A stretch of 64,000 bases of DNA from DAHVFK01 sp963755395 (lineage in GTDB: Bacteria; Pseudomonadota; Gammaproteobacteria; Burkholderiales; SG8-39): positions 1-64,000 of the forward strand of contig CAVWJJ010000001.1 in assembly GCA_963755395.1 (NCBI GenBank), written 5' to 3'. The translations under genes and the position numbers were made by a program. Position 1 is the stretch's first letter, and each line of letters starts with the position of its first letter. A model generated the notes under the pieces. It saw nothing but the letters and a program-made list of their open reading frames with translations. It had not been told where the DNA came from and did no database searches. This document shows positions 45,966 to 55,363 of this stretch, one piece after another.

Positions 45966-47534
45966 ATGTCACACGACTTCGTCGTCATCGGCGCCGGCCA
46001 CAATGGTCTCGCCTGCGCCGCCTACCTTGCAAAGGCGGGCGAGAAGGTGCTCGTCCTCGAGCGGAGCAATCGCGTGGGCGGCGCCTGCCACACGGAGGAG
46101 GCGACGCTCCCCGGCTTCAGGCACAACATCTGCTCGGTCGTGCACACCCACATTCCCACGAGCCCGGTGTACCGCGACCTCGAGCTCGAGCGCCACGGCG
46201 TGCGCTACGTCTACCCGGAACATCTGCGGGGCACGATCTTCCCCGACCACCGCAGCATCGTGATGTACCGCGACGCCGAGCGCATGGCGGCCGAGCTCGC
46301 CCGGTTCTCTATACGCGACGCGAAGACATTCCGGCAGCTGTACGACGACTACGCGGAATTCATCGACACGACCTACCTGCCGCTCATGTATTCCCCGCCG
46401 CTCGCGCCTTCGCTGCAGAGCGCCGAGCTGGAGAAGTCGGAAGAAGGCCGCACGCTGCTTCAATGGCAGGCGAGCACGCCGGTGCAGCTGCTAAACGAGC
46501 TGTTCGAGAGCGAGGAGGTGAAGGTCCATTTCCTCGCCCGCATGACCGTGCTCGGTTTCGCGCCCGACCAGTTCGGCCAGGGCTGGATCTGCCTGTTCCG
46601 CATCCTCAAGGCCGAGGCCCCGATCTGCGTCGGCGGCTCGCAGCAGCTCGCGCACGGTCTGCGCGGCGCGCTGGAAGCGCACGGCGGCGCGGTGCAGACC
46701 GGTGTTACGGTTAGGCGCGTCCTGCTGCGCGGCAACCGGGCCGTCGGCGTCGAACTCGCGGACGGCACGCGGCTCGAGGCGGCCAAGGCGGTGATTACGA
46801 ACGTCGAGCCGAAGAAGAGCTTCCTCGGCATGGTCGGGGAGGAAGCGCTGCCGGTGCCGTTCGCGACGCGCGTCAAGAACTATCATTCGCGCGGGCGCTC
46901 GCTCATGGTGCTGCACCTCGCGCTCTCCGAGCCGCCGCGCTACACCGCGAGCGCCGCGAACCCGCCGGTGAACGTCGCCTTCAGCCAGGAAATGTTCGGC
47001 GCCAGCATGCTCGAGCAGGTGCGTGCCTACCAGGACATCGCGGCCGGCCGGCCGCCGCGCAAGGAGATGCTGCAGATCACGCTGCCGACGCTGTTCGATC
47101 CGTCGCAGGCGCCGGCCGGCAAGCACACGGCGGTCGTGTGGCAGTACGCACCGTACCGCATCGAGCCCGACGGCCCGCAGGGCTGGCAACGGCTCAGGGA
47201 GGAATATGCGCAGCACCTGCTCGAGCTGTGGCGCGCGTATGCCCCGAACATGACGCGCGACAAGATCCTCGCGATGAAGATCCAGGATCCGACCGATACC
47301 GAGCGCAGCAACGACAATCTGGTGAACGGCGTCGACGTCGTGGGCGACATGACGCCGGACCAGATGGGCTACTTCCGGCCGTTCGCGGGCTGGTCGGGCT
47401 ATCGCACGCCGATCGAGGGTCTGTACATGTGCGGCGGCTATTGCCACCCGGGCGGCGGCGTGCACGCCGGCGCCGGGCACAACGCCGCCGGTGTGATCGC
47501 CGGGGACTTCAAGCTCAGGAAGTGGTGGGAATGA
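45966..47534 (+). CDS. Phytoene-desaturase-like FAD-dependent dehydrogenase
   Basis: A 522-aa flavoprotein of the CrtI/RetSat type: FVVIGAGHNGLACAAYLAKAGEKVLVLE at the N-terminus, GGACHTEEATLPGF, and the C-terminal YMCGGYCHPGGGVHAGAGHNAAGVIAGD. No carotenoid genes are near, so the substrate is likely a catabolic intermediate. ATG 45966 with GGAAGGAGG upstream. Coupled to the CoxG-like gene by ATGA. Confidence 0.87.
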   Translation: MSHDFVVIGAGHNGLACAAYLAKAGEKVLVLERSNRVGGACHTEEATLPGFRHNICSVVHTHIPTSPVYRDLELERHGVRYVYPEHLRGTIFPDHRSIVMYRDAERMAAELARFSIRDAKTFRQLYDDYAEFIDTTYLPLMYSPPLAPSLQSAELEKSEEGRTLLQWQASTPVQLLNELFESEEVKVHFLARMTVLGFAPDQFGQGWICLFRILKAEAPICVGGSQQLAHGLRGALEAHGGAVQTGVTVRRVLLRGNRAVGVELADGTRLEAAKAVITNVEPKKSFLGMVGEEALPVPFATRVKNYHSRGRSLMVLHLALSEPPRYTASAANPPVNVAFSQEMFGASMLEQVRAYQDIAAGRPPRKEMLQITLPTLFDPSQAPAGKHTAVVWQYAPYRIEPDGPQGWQRLREEYAQHLLELWRAYAPNMTRDKILAMKIQDPTDTERSNDNLVNGVDVVGDMTPDQMGYFRPFAGWSGYRTPIEGLYMCGGYCHPGGGVHAGAGHNAAGVIAGDFKLRKWWE

Positions 47535-48049
47535 TGCCGCAGCGCGAGGCCCGCTTCTCGGTCAGCGCGCCGCCGCAGGAGCTGTGGCGATTCCTGCGCG
47601 ACTTCAGGGCGCTGTGCACCTGCATTCCAGGCGTCGAACGCATCGACGTGCTCGACGAGCGCACGGCCGAGCTAACCGTCAGGGAAAAGATCGGCGCGGT
47701 GCCGCTCGTCGTCGCGCTGCGCGCCGAGATCGACGCGGAGGACCCGCCACGGCGCCTGCACGCAACGGCCAAGGCCGAGCACCTGACGATGGCGATCGAG
47801 GTCGCGCTCGAGCCGTCTGACGCGGGGACGGCGATGCTCACCCGCTTCGACGTGCGGGGCGAGGGCCCGCTGAAGCCGGTCGTCGACCGGCTGTTCGAGC
47901 GCCGCGCGACCGAGCGCACCGCGCAGTTCGCGCAATGCCTGGAAAGACGCTTCGCGGGGCTCGCCGCGCCGCCCCCCGCGCAGGCACGCGCGGGGTGGCT
48001 GCGCACGCTGTGGCGCCTGCTACTCGGGCGCTTCAGTCGTCGCTCTTGA
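47531..48049 (+). CDS. CoxG/SRPBCC-family protein
   Basis: A 172-aa START-like protein: FSVSAPPQELWRFLRDF, CTCIPGVERIDVLD, DVRGEGPLKPVVDRLFERRATERTAQFAQCLERRF. CoxG-type proteins recruit CO-dehydrogenase-like enzymes to membranes or bind hydrophobic ligands; no such enzyme is here. A basic C-terminal tail (LWRLLLGRFSRR) may touch the membrane. Its end overlaps the convergent ABC gene by 17 bp. Confidence 0.8.
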   Translation: MMPQREARFSVSAPPQELWRFLRDFRALCTCIPGVERIDVLDERTAELTVREKIGAVPLVVALRAEIDAEDPPRRLHATAKAEHLTMAIEVALEPSDAGTAMLTRFDVRGEGPLKPVVDRLFERRATERTAQFAQCLERRFAGLAAPPPAQARAGWLRTLWRLLLGRFSRRS

Positions 48050-49031
48050 CCGGGATCATCTTGATCGACTTGTCGAGAAAGGCGTTCGTGTACACCGTCT
48101 TCACGTCGTAGGGCTTTTCGATGCCGACATACTCGCGCACCAGGGCGTAGTCGGCCTGCATGCGCTTGTCGTCGTGCCAGCCGAGCGCAACGGTCTGCGA
48201 GATCTTGTCGCTCATCAGCACCTCCACGAGGTGCCAGTTGGCGAGCTCGTTGTCGAAGCTGAGCGCGCCGTTCGCGTCGATGAGCGCCTGCACGCAGGGC
48301 TTGGGATCCTTAACGCACGCGGCAAAGGCGCGCTGGGTGACCTTGACGAACTTCGCCACCGTAGCGCGGTGCTTCTTCAGGTACTCGCCGTTGACGATCA
48401 CCGAGTTGCCGTAGGTGTTGAGGCCCGCCTTGCGCCACGCGAGGAAACCCATGTCGTCGCCCAACTCGCGCTTGAACACGTGGTGCAGGTTGTAGAAGGA
48501 GGTGGTGATGTCGATCGTGTGCGCCTTGAGCGCGGCGAGCTTCGCGTTCGGGTCGATGTTCACCCAGGTGACCGACTTCGGATCGATGCCGTTCGCCTTG
48601 GCGAGCGCCGGCCACATCACGCGCGCTGCGTCGCCCGCCGGGTTGCCGATCTTCTTGCCCGGGAAGTCCTTGATGCCCCTTATCCCCGAGCTCTTCAGCC
48701 AGTACATGCCCTGCGGCGAGTTGGCGTAGACGTTGAACACGGCGACCGCGTCGGCGCCCTTGCCGTCGACGACCAGCACGCCCGCCATGTCGGCGAGGCC
48801 GATCGGGTTCGCGCCGGCGGCGACCCTCTGGGTGGAGAGCGCCGAGCCCTTGCCCGGCTCGAGGTTCAGGTCGATGCCCTCCTTCCGGTACCAGCCGAGC
48901 TTCTTCGCGTAGTAGTACGGCGCGTGATCGCCCCCCGGAACCCAGTTCAGGATGAAATCGAGTTTCTGCTCTGCAGCGGCGGCGGGAACGGCGAGAATGG
49001 CGGCGGCCGCGGCGACGAGAAGCCTGCGCAT
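48033..49031 (-). CDS. ABC transporter substrate-binding protein, NMT1/THI5 type
   Basis: A 332-aa periplasmic binding protein with signal peptide (RRLLVAAAAAILAVPAAAA) and the NMT1 pattern LDFILNWVPGGDHAPYYYAKKLGWYRKEGIDLNLEPGKGS. The family includes binders of pyrimidines, riboflavin, aromatic acids and sulfonates. It is divergent from the DapA-like gene; the permease and ATPase are on the other strand at 50132-51635. Confidence 0.9.
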   Translation of the reverse strand: MRRLLVAAAAAILAVPAAAAEQKLDFILNWVPGGDHAPYYYAKKLGWYRKEGIDLNLEPGKGSALSTQRVAAGANPIGLADMAGVLVVDGKGADAVAVFNVYANSPQGMYWLKSSGIRGIKDFPGKKIGNPAGDAARVMWPALAKANGIDPKSVTWVNIDPNAKLAALKAHTIDITTSFYNLHHVFKRELGDDMGFLAWRKAGLNTYGNSVIVNGEYLKKHRATVAKFVKVTQRAFAACVKDPKPCVQALIDANGALSFDNELANWHLVEVLMSDKISQTVALGWHDDKRMQADYALVREYVGIEKPYDVKTVYTNAFLDKSIKMIPVKSDD

Positions 49032-49060
49032 GGGGGACCCTCCTTAATTGGCGGAAAGAC

Positions 49061-49089
49061 GATGGTACCATCAGGTAACCAGACGGTTA
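49061..49089. promoter_or_regulatory. Operator-like palindromes, copy 2 region
   Basis: Two inverted repeats in the ABC/DapA-like divergent promoter: GATGGTACCATC (49061-49072, perfect) and TAACCAGACGGTTA (49076-49089; arms TAACC/GGTTA). The second matches the site at 44109. They end just before ATG 49092. Confidence 0.5.
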
Positions 49090-49091
49090 AC

Positions 49092-50135
49092 ATGTCGCGC
49101 CGCTTTCCCCACGCGCTGCCTGACGAGATCGCCTCGCTGCTCACCCGCGGCGCCGTCATCCCTGCTCATCCGCTCGCGCTCGACGACCGGCGCCGGCTCG
49201 ACGAGCGTCGCCAACGAGCGCTCGCGCGCTACTACCTGGAAGCGGGCAGCGGCGGCCTCGCGGTCGGCGTGCACGCCACCCAGTTCGCGATCCGGGAGGC
49301 CGGGCTCTACCAGCGGGTGCTCCAAATCGCGGCCGAAGAGGCCGCGGGCCGGAAAGTGGTGATGATCGCCGGGCTGGCCGGGAGGACCGAGCCCGCGCGC
49401 AGCGAGGCGCGCATCGCGCGCGCCATGGGCTATCACTGCGGCATGCTCTCGCTGGGCGCCATGAAGGGCGCATCGATCGACGAGCTGGTCGCGCACTGTG
49501 CCGCGGTCGCGGCAGAGATCCCGCTCGTGGGCTTCTACCTGCAGAGCGCGGTCGGCGGCATCCCGCTGCCCGCGACGTTCTGGCGGCGCTTCGCCGCGAT
49601 TGAAGGCGTCGTGGCGATCAAGATCGCGCCCTTCAACCGTTACGCGACGCTGGACGTGGTGCGAGGCGTCGTCGCCGCGCGCGCCGAGCACCGGATCACG
49701 CTCTATACCGGCAATGACGACCACATCCTGCTCGACCTCGCAGTGCCGTTCGACGTTCGCCGCGGCGACGAGACGGTGCGCGTGCGCTTCCGCGGCGGAC
49801 TGCTCGGGCACTGGAGCGTGTGGACCCGAAGCGCGGTCGAGCTCTTCGAGCGGGTGCGGCGCGGACCGCTCGACGAGGACCTGCTCGCGCTCGATTCGCG
49901 AATCACCGACTGCAACAGCGCATTCTTCGACGTCGCGCACAACTTCGCGGGCTGCATTCCCGGCTGCCACGAGGTCTTGCGCCGCCAGGGGCTGCTCGCG
50001 GGTAACTGGTGCCTGGACCCGGACGAGAAGCTCTCGCCGGGCCAGTCCGAGGAGATCGACCGCGTGTACCGCGAGCACGGCGATCTCGCGGACGACGCCT
50101 TCGTGCGCAAGAACCTGGACAGGTGGCTCTCATGA
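49092..50135 (+). CDS. DapA/NanA-type aldolase family protein
   Basis: A 347-aa TIM-barrel of the dihydrodipicolinate synthase family. Schiff-base lysine in VVAIKIAPFNRY and GLYQRVLQIAAEEA, VGFYLQSAVGG are visible. Longer than DapA (about 295 aa), with a C-terminal extension containing two Cys-rich turns (GCIPGCHEV). Substrate is probably a 2-keto acid sugar derivative. Coupled to the permease by ATGA. Confidence 0.85.
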   Translation: MSRRFPHALPDEIASLLTRGAVIPAHPLALDDRRRLDERRQRALARYYLEAGSGGLAVGVHATQFAIREAGLYQRVLQIAAEEAAGRKVVMIAGLAGRTEPARSEARIARAMGYHCGMLSLGAMKGASIDELVAHCAAVAAEIPLVGFYLQSAVGGIPLPATFWRRFAAIEGVVAIKIAPFNRYATLDVVRGVVAARAEHRITLYTGNDDHILLDLAVPFDVRRGDETVRVRFRGGLLGHWSVWTRSAVELFERVRRGPLDEDLLALDSRITDCNSAFFDVAHNFAGCIPGCHEVLRRQGLLAGNWCLDPDEKLSPGQSEEIDRVYREHGDLADDAFVRKNLDRWLS

Positions 50136-50890
50136 ACTCCAAGCTCACACGCTGGACGCTCGCGCTGCTCGCTCACCTCGCGCTCGTGCTCGCCTGGTAC
50201 CTGTTCGTGCGCCTCGGCCACGTGCCGAAGTTCGTGATGCCGTCGCCGGGCGCGACGCTCGACGCGCTGCTCGAGCCGAAGTACGGCTGGTGGACGAACA
50301 TCGCCGTGACCGGCACGGAGATCTTTGTCGGCTACCTGCTCGCGCTCGCCGCCGGCGTGGCGCTCGCGCTGCTGTTCTCATGGTCGAAGACGCTCGAGGC
50401 GTTCTTCATGCCGCTGTTCGTGTCGCTCAACATGATTCCCAAGGTGGCGCTCGGGCCGCTGATCATCGTGTGGTTCAACTACGGCGTGCTGCCGAACTCG
50501 GTCATGGCGTTCTCGATCGCGGTGTTCCCGATCCTGCTCACCACGGCGCGCGGGCTGCGCGAAATCGAGCCCGAGCTTCTCGACCTCGTGCGCTCGCTGA
50601 AAGGCTCGCGCTGGCAGCTGTTCGCCAAGATCCAGCTGCCCGGCGCGCTGCCCTACATCTTCTCGGGCATGAAGGTCGGCGCGATCCTCGCGGTGGCGGG
50701 AGCGATCGTGGGCGAGTTCCTCGGCTCGGACAAGGGGCTCGGCTACCTCATGCTGCAGGTCCAGGTCACGCTCGACACGCCCGCCATGTTCATGGCCGTG
50801 CTGCTCATCACGATGATCGGCATGCTGCTGTACGGCGTGGTGCTCACGCTCGAGCGGCTGCTCGTGGCGAAGGACGCGCGCATTGGCTGA
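50132..50890 (+). CDS. ABC transporter permease (SsuC/NMT type)
   Basis: A 252-aa permease with six membrane segments and the EAA loop EIEPELLDLVRSLKGSRWQLFAKIQLPGALP. Family members carry nitrate, sulfonates or NMT1-type ligands. Overlaps the DapA-like stop (ATGA) and the ATPase start by 8 bp. Confidence 0.92.
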   Translation: MNSKLTRWTLALLAHLALVLAWYLFVRLGHVPKFVMPSPGATLDALLEPKYGWWTNIAVTGTEIFVGYLLALAAGVALALLFSWSKTLEAFFMPLFVSLNMIPKVALGPLIIVWFNYGVLPNSVMAFSIAVFPILLTTARGLREIEPELLDLVRSLKGSRWQLFAKIQLPGALPYIFSGMKVGAILAVAGAIVGEFLGSDKGLGYLMLQVQVTLDTPAMFMAVLLITMIGMLLYGVVLTLERLLVAKDARIG

Positions 50891-51635
50891 GCCCTTCATC
50901 CACCTCGCCGGAGTGCGCAAGGACTACGCCGGCCATCCGGCGATCTCGGACGCGAGCTTCGACGTCATGCCGGGCGAGCTGGTCGCACTGGTCGGTCCTT
51001 CGGGCTGCGGCAAGTCGACGCTGCTCAAGATCCTCGCCGGCCTGCACGCGCACGACGGCGGCGAGGTCCGCATCGGCTCGGCGACGCATCCGTTCGACCC
51101 GGGCCGGGACGTCGGCATGGTGTTCCAGGCACCGCTGCTCCTGAAGTGGCGGCGCATCCTCGACAACGTGCTGCTGCCTGCCGAGATCCTCGGCCTGCCC
51201 AAGGCCGAAGCGCGCGACCGGGCGCGCGCGCTGCTCGCGCTCGTCGGCCTCTCCGGCCACGAGGATAAATACCCCTACGAGCTCTCGGGCGGCATGCAGC
51301 AGCGCGCCGCCATCGCCCGGGCGCTGGTGCACGACCCGAAGCTCGTTCTGATGGACGAGCCTTTCGGCGCGCTCGACGCGCTCACGCGCGAGAAGATGAA
51401 CCTCGAGCTGCTGCGCATCTGGAAGGAGGCGGGCAAGACCATCGTTTTCGTCACGCACGGCATCTCGGAGGCGGTGTTCCTTGGCACGCGCGTGGTCGTG
51501 CTCACCGCCGGTCCGGCGCGCATGGCGGACAACTTCGAAGTCGAGCTGCCGCACCCGCGCACGCTGGACATCAAGACGCACGAGCGCTTCGGCGACTACA
51601 CGCGTCGCATCTACCGGCTGCTCGGCATGGAATGA
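50883..51635 (+). CDS. ABC transporter ATP-binding protein (SsuB type)
   Basis: A 250-aa ATPase: Walker A GPSGCGKST, Q-loop VFQAPLL, signature LSGGMQQR, Walker B LVLMDEPFGALD, and H-loop VTHG. TTG start 50883. Works with the permease and the binding protein at 48033. Overlaps the TetR gene by 4 bp. Confidence 0.93.
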   Translation: MAEPFIHLAGVRKDYAGHPAISDASFDVMPGELVALVGPSGCGKSTLLKILAGLHAHDGGEVRIGSATHPFDPGRDVGMVFQAPLLLKWRRILDNVLLPAEILGLPKAEARDRARALLALVGLSGHEDKYPYELSGGMQQRAAIARALVHDPKLVLMDEPFGALDALTREKMNLELLRIWKEAGKTIVFVTHGISEAVFLGTRVVVLTAGPARMADNFEVELPHPRTLDIKTHERFGDYTRRIYRLLGME

Positions 51636-52252
51636 GAAACGGCAGAGACTCGGAAAGGATGCGCCAGCGGATCCTGGAGGCGGCGACCGCCGAATTCGCG
51701 CGCCACGGCCTTGCGGGCGCGCGCGTCGACCGCATCGCGGCTCGCGCGGGCGCCAACAAGCGCATGCTGTACTACTACTTCGGCTCCAAGGAGGACCTGT
51801 TTCGCGCCGTGCTCGAGGCGAGCTACGAGCGCATACGCGGCACCGAGCGCGATCTCGACCTCGGGCACCGCGATCCGCGCGAGGCGCTGAAGCGCCTGGT
51901 CCGCTTCACCTGGGACTACTACCTCGAGCACCCGGAGTTCCTCGCGCTGCTCGCCAGCGAGAACCAGTACAAGGGCCACCACGTCGCGCGCTCGCGGCGC
52001 GTGCGCCAGCTGCACGCGCCGCTCGTCGAGACACTGCGCGACGTCCTGCGGCGCGGCGAGCGCGCGGGGCTGTTCCGGCGCGGCGTCGATCCGGTGCAGC
52101 TGTACATCTCGATCGCGGGAGAGGGCTACTTCTACCTCTCGAACCGCTATACGCTCTCCGGCATCTTCGCACGCGACCTGATGGCGCCGCGCGCGCTCGC
52201 CGCGCGCAAGCGGCACATCACCAACCTGGTATTGAACGGACTGAAACGGTAG
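51632..52252 (+). CDS. TetR/AcrR-family regulator
   Basis: A 206-aa regulator: helix-turn-helix ILEAATAEFARHGLAGARVDRIAARAGANKRMLYYYFGSKEDLF, then a C-terminal TetR ligand domain of the type with HPEFLALLASENQYKG. It lies inside the catabolic cluster and probably controls it through the repeats at 44109 and 49076. ATG overlaps the ATPase stop. Confidence 0.92.
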   Translation: MRNGRDSERMRQRILEAATAEFARHGLAGARVDRIAARAGANKRMLYYYFGSKEDLFRAVLEASYERIRGTERDLDLGHRDPREALKRLVRFTWDYYLEHPEFLALLASENQYKGHHVARSRRVRQLHAPLVETLRDVLRRGERAGLFRRGVDPVQLYISIAGEGYFYLSNRYTLSGIFARDLMAPRALAARKRHITNLVLNGLKR

Positions 52253-52258
52253 GCACAT

Positions 52259-53407
52259 ATGGGCGAGAAACGCATCGGCATCGTCATGCACGGGGTTACC
52301 GGGCGCATGGGCACCAACCAGCACCTCGTGCGATCGATCCTCGAGATCCGCAAGCAGGGCGGCGTCACGCTCAAGGACGGCACGCGGCTCATGCCCGACC
52401 CCCTGCTCGTCGGCCGCAACGCCGCCAAGCTCGAGGCGCTCGCGCGCGGGCACGGCGTCGCGCGCTGGACCACCGACCTGGACGCCGCGCTCGAGAGCCG
52501 GGAAGACGAGATCTTCTTCGACGCCGCCTCGACGCAGCTGCGGCCGCGGCTGCTCAAGCGCGCAATCCGCGCCGGCAAGCACATCTATTGCGAGAAGCCG
52601 GTCGCCACCACGCTCGCCGAGGCGAAGGACCTGTACGCGGCGGCCAAGAAGGCGCGCGTCAGGCACGGCGTGGTGCAGGACAAGCTCTGGCTGCCGGGGC
52701 TGCTGAAGCTCAGGAAGCTGCGCGAGGAGGGCTTCTTCGGCCGACTGCTTTCGGTGCGCGGCGAGTTCGGCTACTGGGTGTTCGAAGGCGACCGCGCGCC
52801 CGCGCAGCGTCCGTCGTGGAACTACCGCAGGAAGGACGGCGGCGGGATCATCCTCGACATGCTGTGCCACTGGCGCTACGTGCTCGACAACCTGTTCGGC
52901 GAGGTGCGGGCGGTGAGCTGCCTCGGCGCGACGCACATCCCCTACCGCTGGGACGAGGCCGGCAAGAAGTACAAGGCGACGGCCGACGATGCCGCCTACG
53001 CCACCTTCAGGCTCGCGGGCGGTGCCGTCGCGCACTTCAACTCCTCCTGGGCGGTGCGCGTGCGGCGCGACGACCTGCTCACGCTGCAGGTGGACGGCAC
53101 CGAGGGCAGCGCGGTCGCCGGCCTGCGGCGCTGCTTTACGCAGTCCTACGCCGAAACGCCCAAGCCGGTGTGGAACCCCGACATCCCGCAGCCGATCGAC
53201 TTCTTCGCCGGCTGGAAGGAAGTGCCGGACGAGGACAACCGCAACGCGTTCAAGGTCGAGTGGGAGCTGTTCCTCAGGCACGTCGCCGGCGAAGGCCCTT
53301 TCCGCTGGGGCCTGCTGGAAGGGGCCAAGGGCGTGCAGCTCGCCGAGCTCGGCCTGAAGAGCTGGCGACTGAAGAAGTGGCTCGACGTACCTAGACTTAA
53401 GGCCTGA
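52259..53407 (+). CDS. Gfo/Idh/MocA-family oxidoreductase
   Basis: A 382-aa NAD(P)-dependent sugar dehydrogenase-like protein. Rossmann start RIGIVMHGVTGRMGTNQHLVRS is unusual in having VTGRMG rather than GxGxxG. The catalytic motif EKPVATT (residues about 112-118) is present and MLCHWRYVLDNLFGE has the family His. It probably oxidises a hydroxyl of a sugar or cyclitol. 6 bp after the TetR gene. Confidence 0.88.
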   Translation: MGEKRIGIVMHGVTGRMGTNQHLVRSILEIRKQGGVTLKDGTRLMPDPLLVGRNAAKLEALARGHGVARWTTDLDAALESREDEIFFDAASTQLRPRLLKRAIRAGKHIYCEKPVATTLAEAKDLYAAAKKARVRHGVVQDKLWLPGLLKLRKLREEGFFGRLLSVRGEFGYWVFEGDRAPAQRPSWNYRRKDGGGIILDMLCHWRYVLDNLFGEVRAVSCLGATHIPYRWDEAGKKYKATADDAAYATFRLAGGAVAHFNSSWAVRVRRDDLLTLQVDGTEGSAVAGLRRCFTQSYAETPKPVWNPDIPQPIDFFAGWKEVPDEDNRNAFKVEWELFLRHVAGEGPFRWGLLEGAKGVQLAELGLKSWRLKKWLDVPRLKA

Positions 53408-53410
53408 GCC

Positions 53411-54571
53411 ATGAAGCGCGAGACCGTCCTCAGCATCGAGCTCCCGGCGGCGAGCGGCCGCATGCAGCCGTACGCGGTGCGCGAGCCGAGGCTGTTCCGC
53501 AGACCGGAGCGCGCCTTCACGCGGCGCGCGCTCGCCGCCGCGCACCTCGTCGCCGATCCGCTGTCGGCGAAGGAGCCCTGGCTCGACGCGGCGATCGACT
53601 GGGATGCCACGCTCGCCTTCCGGCGGCACCTGTGGTCCTGGGGCCTGGGTATCGCCGAGGCGATGGACACCGCGCAGCGCGGCATGGGCCTGGACTGGCC
53701 GAGCTCGCTCGAGCTGATCCGCCGCACGCTCGCCGACGGGGCGGGCGAGGTCGCCTCGGGCGCCGGGACCGACCACTTGCCGCCGGGCGCGCACTCGATC
53801 GAGCGCATCGTCGCCGCGTACGAGGAGCAGTGCGGCGCGATCGAGCGACTCGGCGGGCGGATCGTGCTCATGGCGAGCCGCGCGCTCGCGGCGAGCGCCC
53901 GCTCGCCCGAGGACTACGCGCGCGTCTACGACCGCATCCTTGCCCAGGTCAGGCAACCGGTCATCATCCACTGGCTGGGCGAGATGTTCGATCCCGCCCT
54001 CAAGGGCTACTGGGGCGCGAAGGACCACGACGCGGCGATGGACACCTGCCTCGACGTGCTGCGCCGGAACGCCGCCAGGGTCGACGGCATCAAGATCTCG
54101 CTGCTCGACAAAGACAAGGAGATCCGTATGCGCCGCCGCCTGCCCGCGGGCCTGCGCATGTACACGGGCGACGACTTCGACTTCGCCGAGCTGATCGAGG
54201 GCGACGCCGAGGGGCATTCGGACGCGCTGCTCGGAATTTTCGACGTGATCGCGCCGGCCGCCTCGCACGCGCTCTCGGCGCTGGCCACGGGTGGGACCGC
54301 CGAGTACCGCGAGGCGCTCGCGCCGACGGTGCCGCTCTCGCGCCACGTGTTCCGCGCGCCCACGCGCTTCTACAAGACGGGCGTCGTGTTCATGGCCTGG
54401 CTAAACGGCCACCAGGACCACTTCATCATGGTCGGCGGGCAGCAGTCGGCGCGCAACCTGCTGCACCTGGCCGAGCTCTTCCGGCTCGCCGACGCGGCCG
54501 GGCTGCTCGCCGAGCCGCCGCTCGCCTGCGCGCGCATGAAGCAGCTCCTCGCCGTCCACGGTTGCGGCTGA
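53411..54571 (+). CDS. DUF993-family protein
   Basis: A 386-aa protein of the DUF993 family, a DapA-like TIM barrel of unknown reaction. Motifs: WDATLAFRRHLWSWGLGIAEAMDTAQRGMGLDW, PVIIHWLGEMFDPALKGYWG, and GIKISLLDKDKEI, the last with the lysine expected for a Schiff base. It is usually found beside Gfo/Idh and sugar isomerase genes, as here. 3 bp after the Gfo/Idh gene. Confidence 0.87.
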   Translation: MKRETVLSIELPAASGRMQPYAVREPRLFRRPERAFTRRALAAAHLVADPLSAKEPWLDAAIDWDATLAFRRHLWSWGLGIAEAMDTAQRGMGLDWPSSLELIRRTLADGAGEVASGAGTDHLPPGAHSIERIVAAYEEQCGAIERLGGRIVLMASRALAASARSPEDYARVYDRILAQVRQPVIIHWLGEMFDPALKGYWGAKDHDAAMDTCLDVLRRNAARVDGIKISLLDKDKEIRMRRRLPAGLRMYTGDDFDFAELIEGDAEGHSDALLGIFDVIAPAASHALSALATGGTAEYREALAPTVPLSRHVFRAPTRFYKTGVVFMAWLNGHQDHFIMVGGQQSARNLLHLAELFRLADAAGLLAEPPLACARMKQLLAVHGCG

Positions 54572-55363
54572 GTGGAACTCTCCCTCAATACCGCGACGGT
54601 GCGCAAGCAGTGGACGCTTGCGCAGATCATCGACGGCTGCGCGCGCCACGGCATTCGCGGCATCTCGCCGTGGCGCGACCAGGTCGCGCATATGGGGCTC
54701 GCGGCGGCGGCCGCGGCGATCAAGGCCAACGGGCTCACGGTCACGGGCCTGTGCCGCGGCGGCTTCTTCACCGCGCCCGACTGGCGCGACGACAACCGCC
54801 GGGCGATCGAGGAAGCCCATACGCTCGGCGCCCGCTGCCTGGTGCTGGTCGTCGGAGGGCTGCTTCCCGGCTCCAAGGACATTCGGAAATCCAGGCAAGC
54901 CGTGCGCGACGCCATCGCCGACATCCTGCCCGAGGCGCGCACGGCGGGCGTGCCGCTTGCGATCGAGCCCCTGCATCCGATGCAGGCGGCCGAGCGCGCC
55001 TGCGTAAACACGCTCGAGCAGGCGCTCGACCTGTGCGACGCGCTGGGCGAGGACATCGGCGTCGCGCTGGACGTCTACCACACCTGGTGGGACCCGAAAC
55101 TCGAGGCGCAGATCCGCCGCGCCGGACGCCGGCGCCTGCTCGCCTACCACATCTGCGACTGGCTCATGCCGACGCGCGACCTGCTGAGCGACCGCGGCAT
55201 GATGGGCGACGGGGTTATCGACCTGCCGCTTATCCGCTCTTGGATGCAGGGCGCAGGCTACGATGAATTCCAGGAAGTCGAGATCTTCTCCGAGCTCGAC
55301 TGGTGGCGGCGCGATCCGGACGAAGTCCTGCGCACCTGCGTCGAGCGCGCGAGGAACTGCTGA
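54572..55363 (+). CDS. Sugar phosphate isomerase/epimerase family protein
   Basis: A 263-aa xylose-isomerase-like TIM barrel: LSLNTATVR at the start, LAIEPLHPMQAAERACVNTLEQAL (metal Glu), VALDVYHTWWDP (His, Asp), and YDEFQEVEIFSELDWWRRDPDEVL (Glu). It needs a divalent metal. GTG start immediately after the DUF993 stop, last gene of the cluster. Confidence 0.9.
   Translation: MELSLNTATVRKQWTLAQIIDGCARHGIRGISPWRDQVAHMGLAAAAAAIKANGLTVTGLCRGGFFTAPDWRDDNRRAIEEAHTLGARCLVLVVGGLLPGSKDIRKSRQAVRDAIADILPEARTAGVPLAIEPLHPMQAAERACVNTLEQALDLCDALGEDIGVALDVYHTWWDPKLEAQIRRAGRRRLLAYHICDWLMPTRDLLSDRGMMGDGVIDLPLIRSWMQGAGYDEFQEVEIFSELDWWRRDPDEVLRTCVERARNC

Noticed and set aside
45966..47534. Carotenoid phytoene desaturase
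   Set aside because: No crtB, crtE or other carotenoid genes are near; neighbours are catabolic and transport genes, so only the family name is kept.
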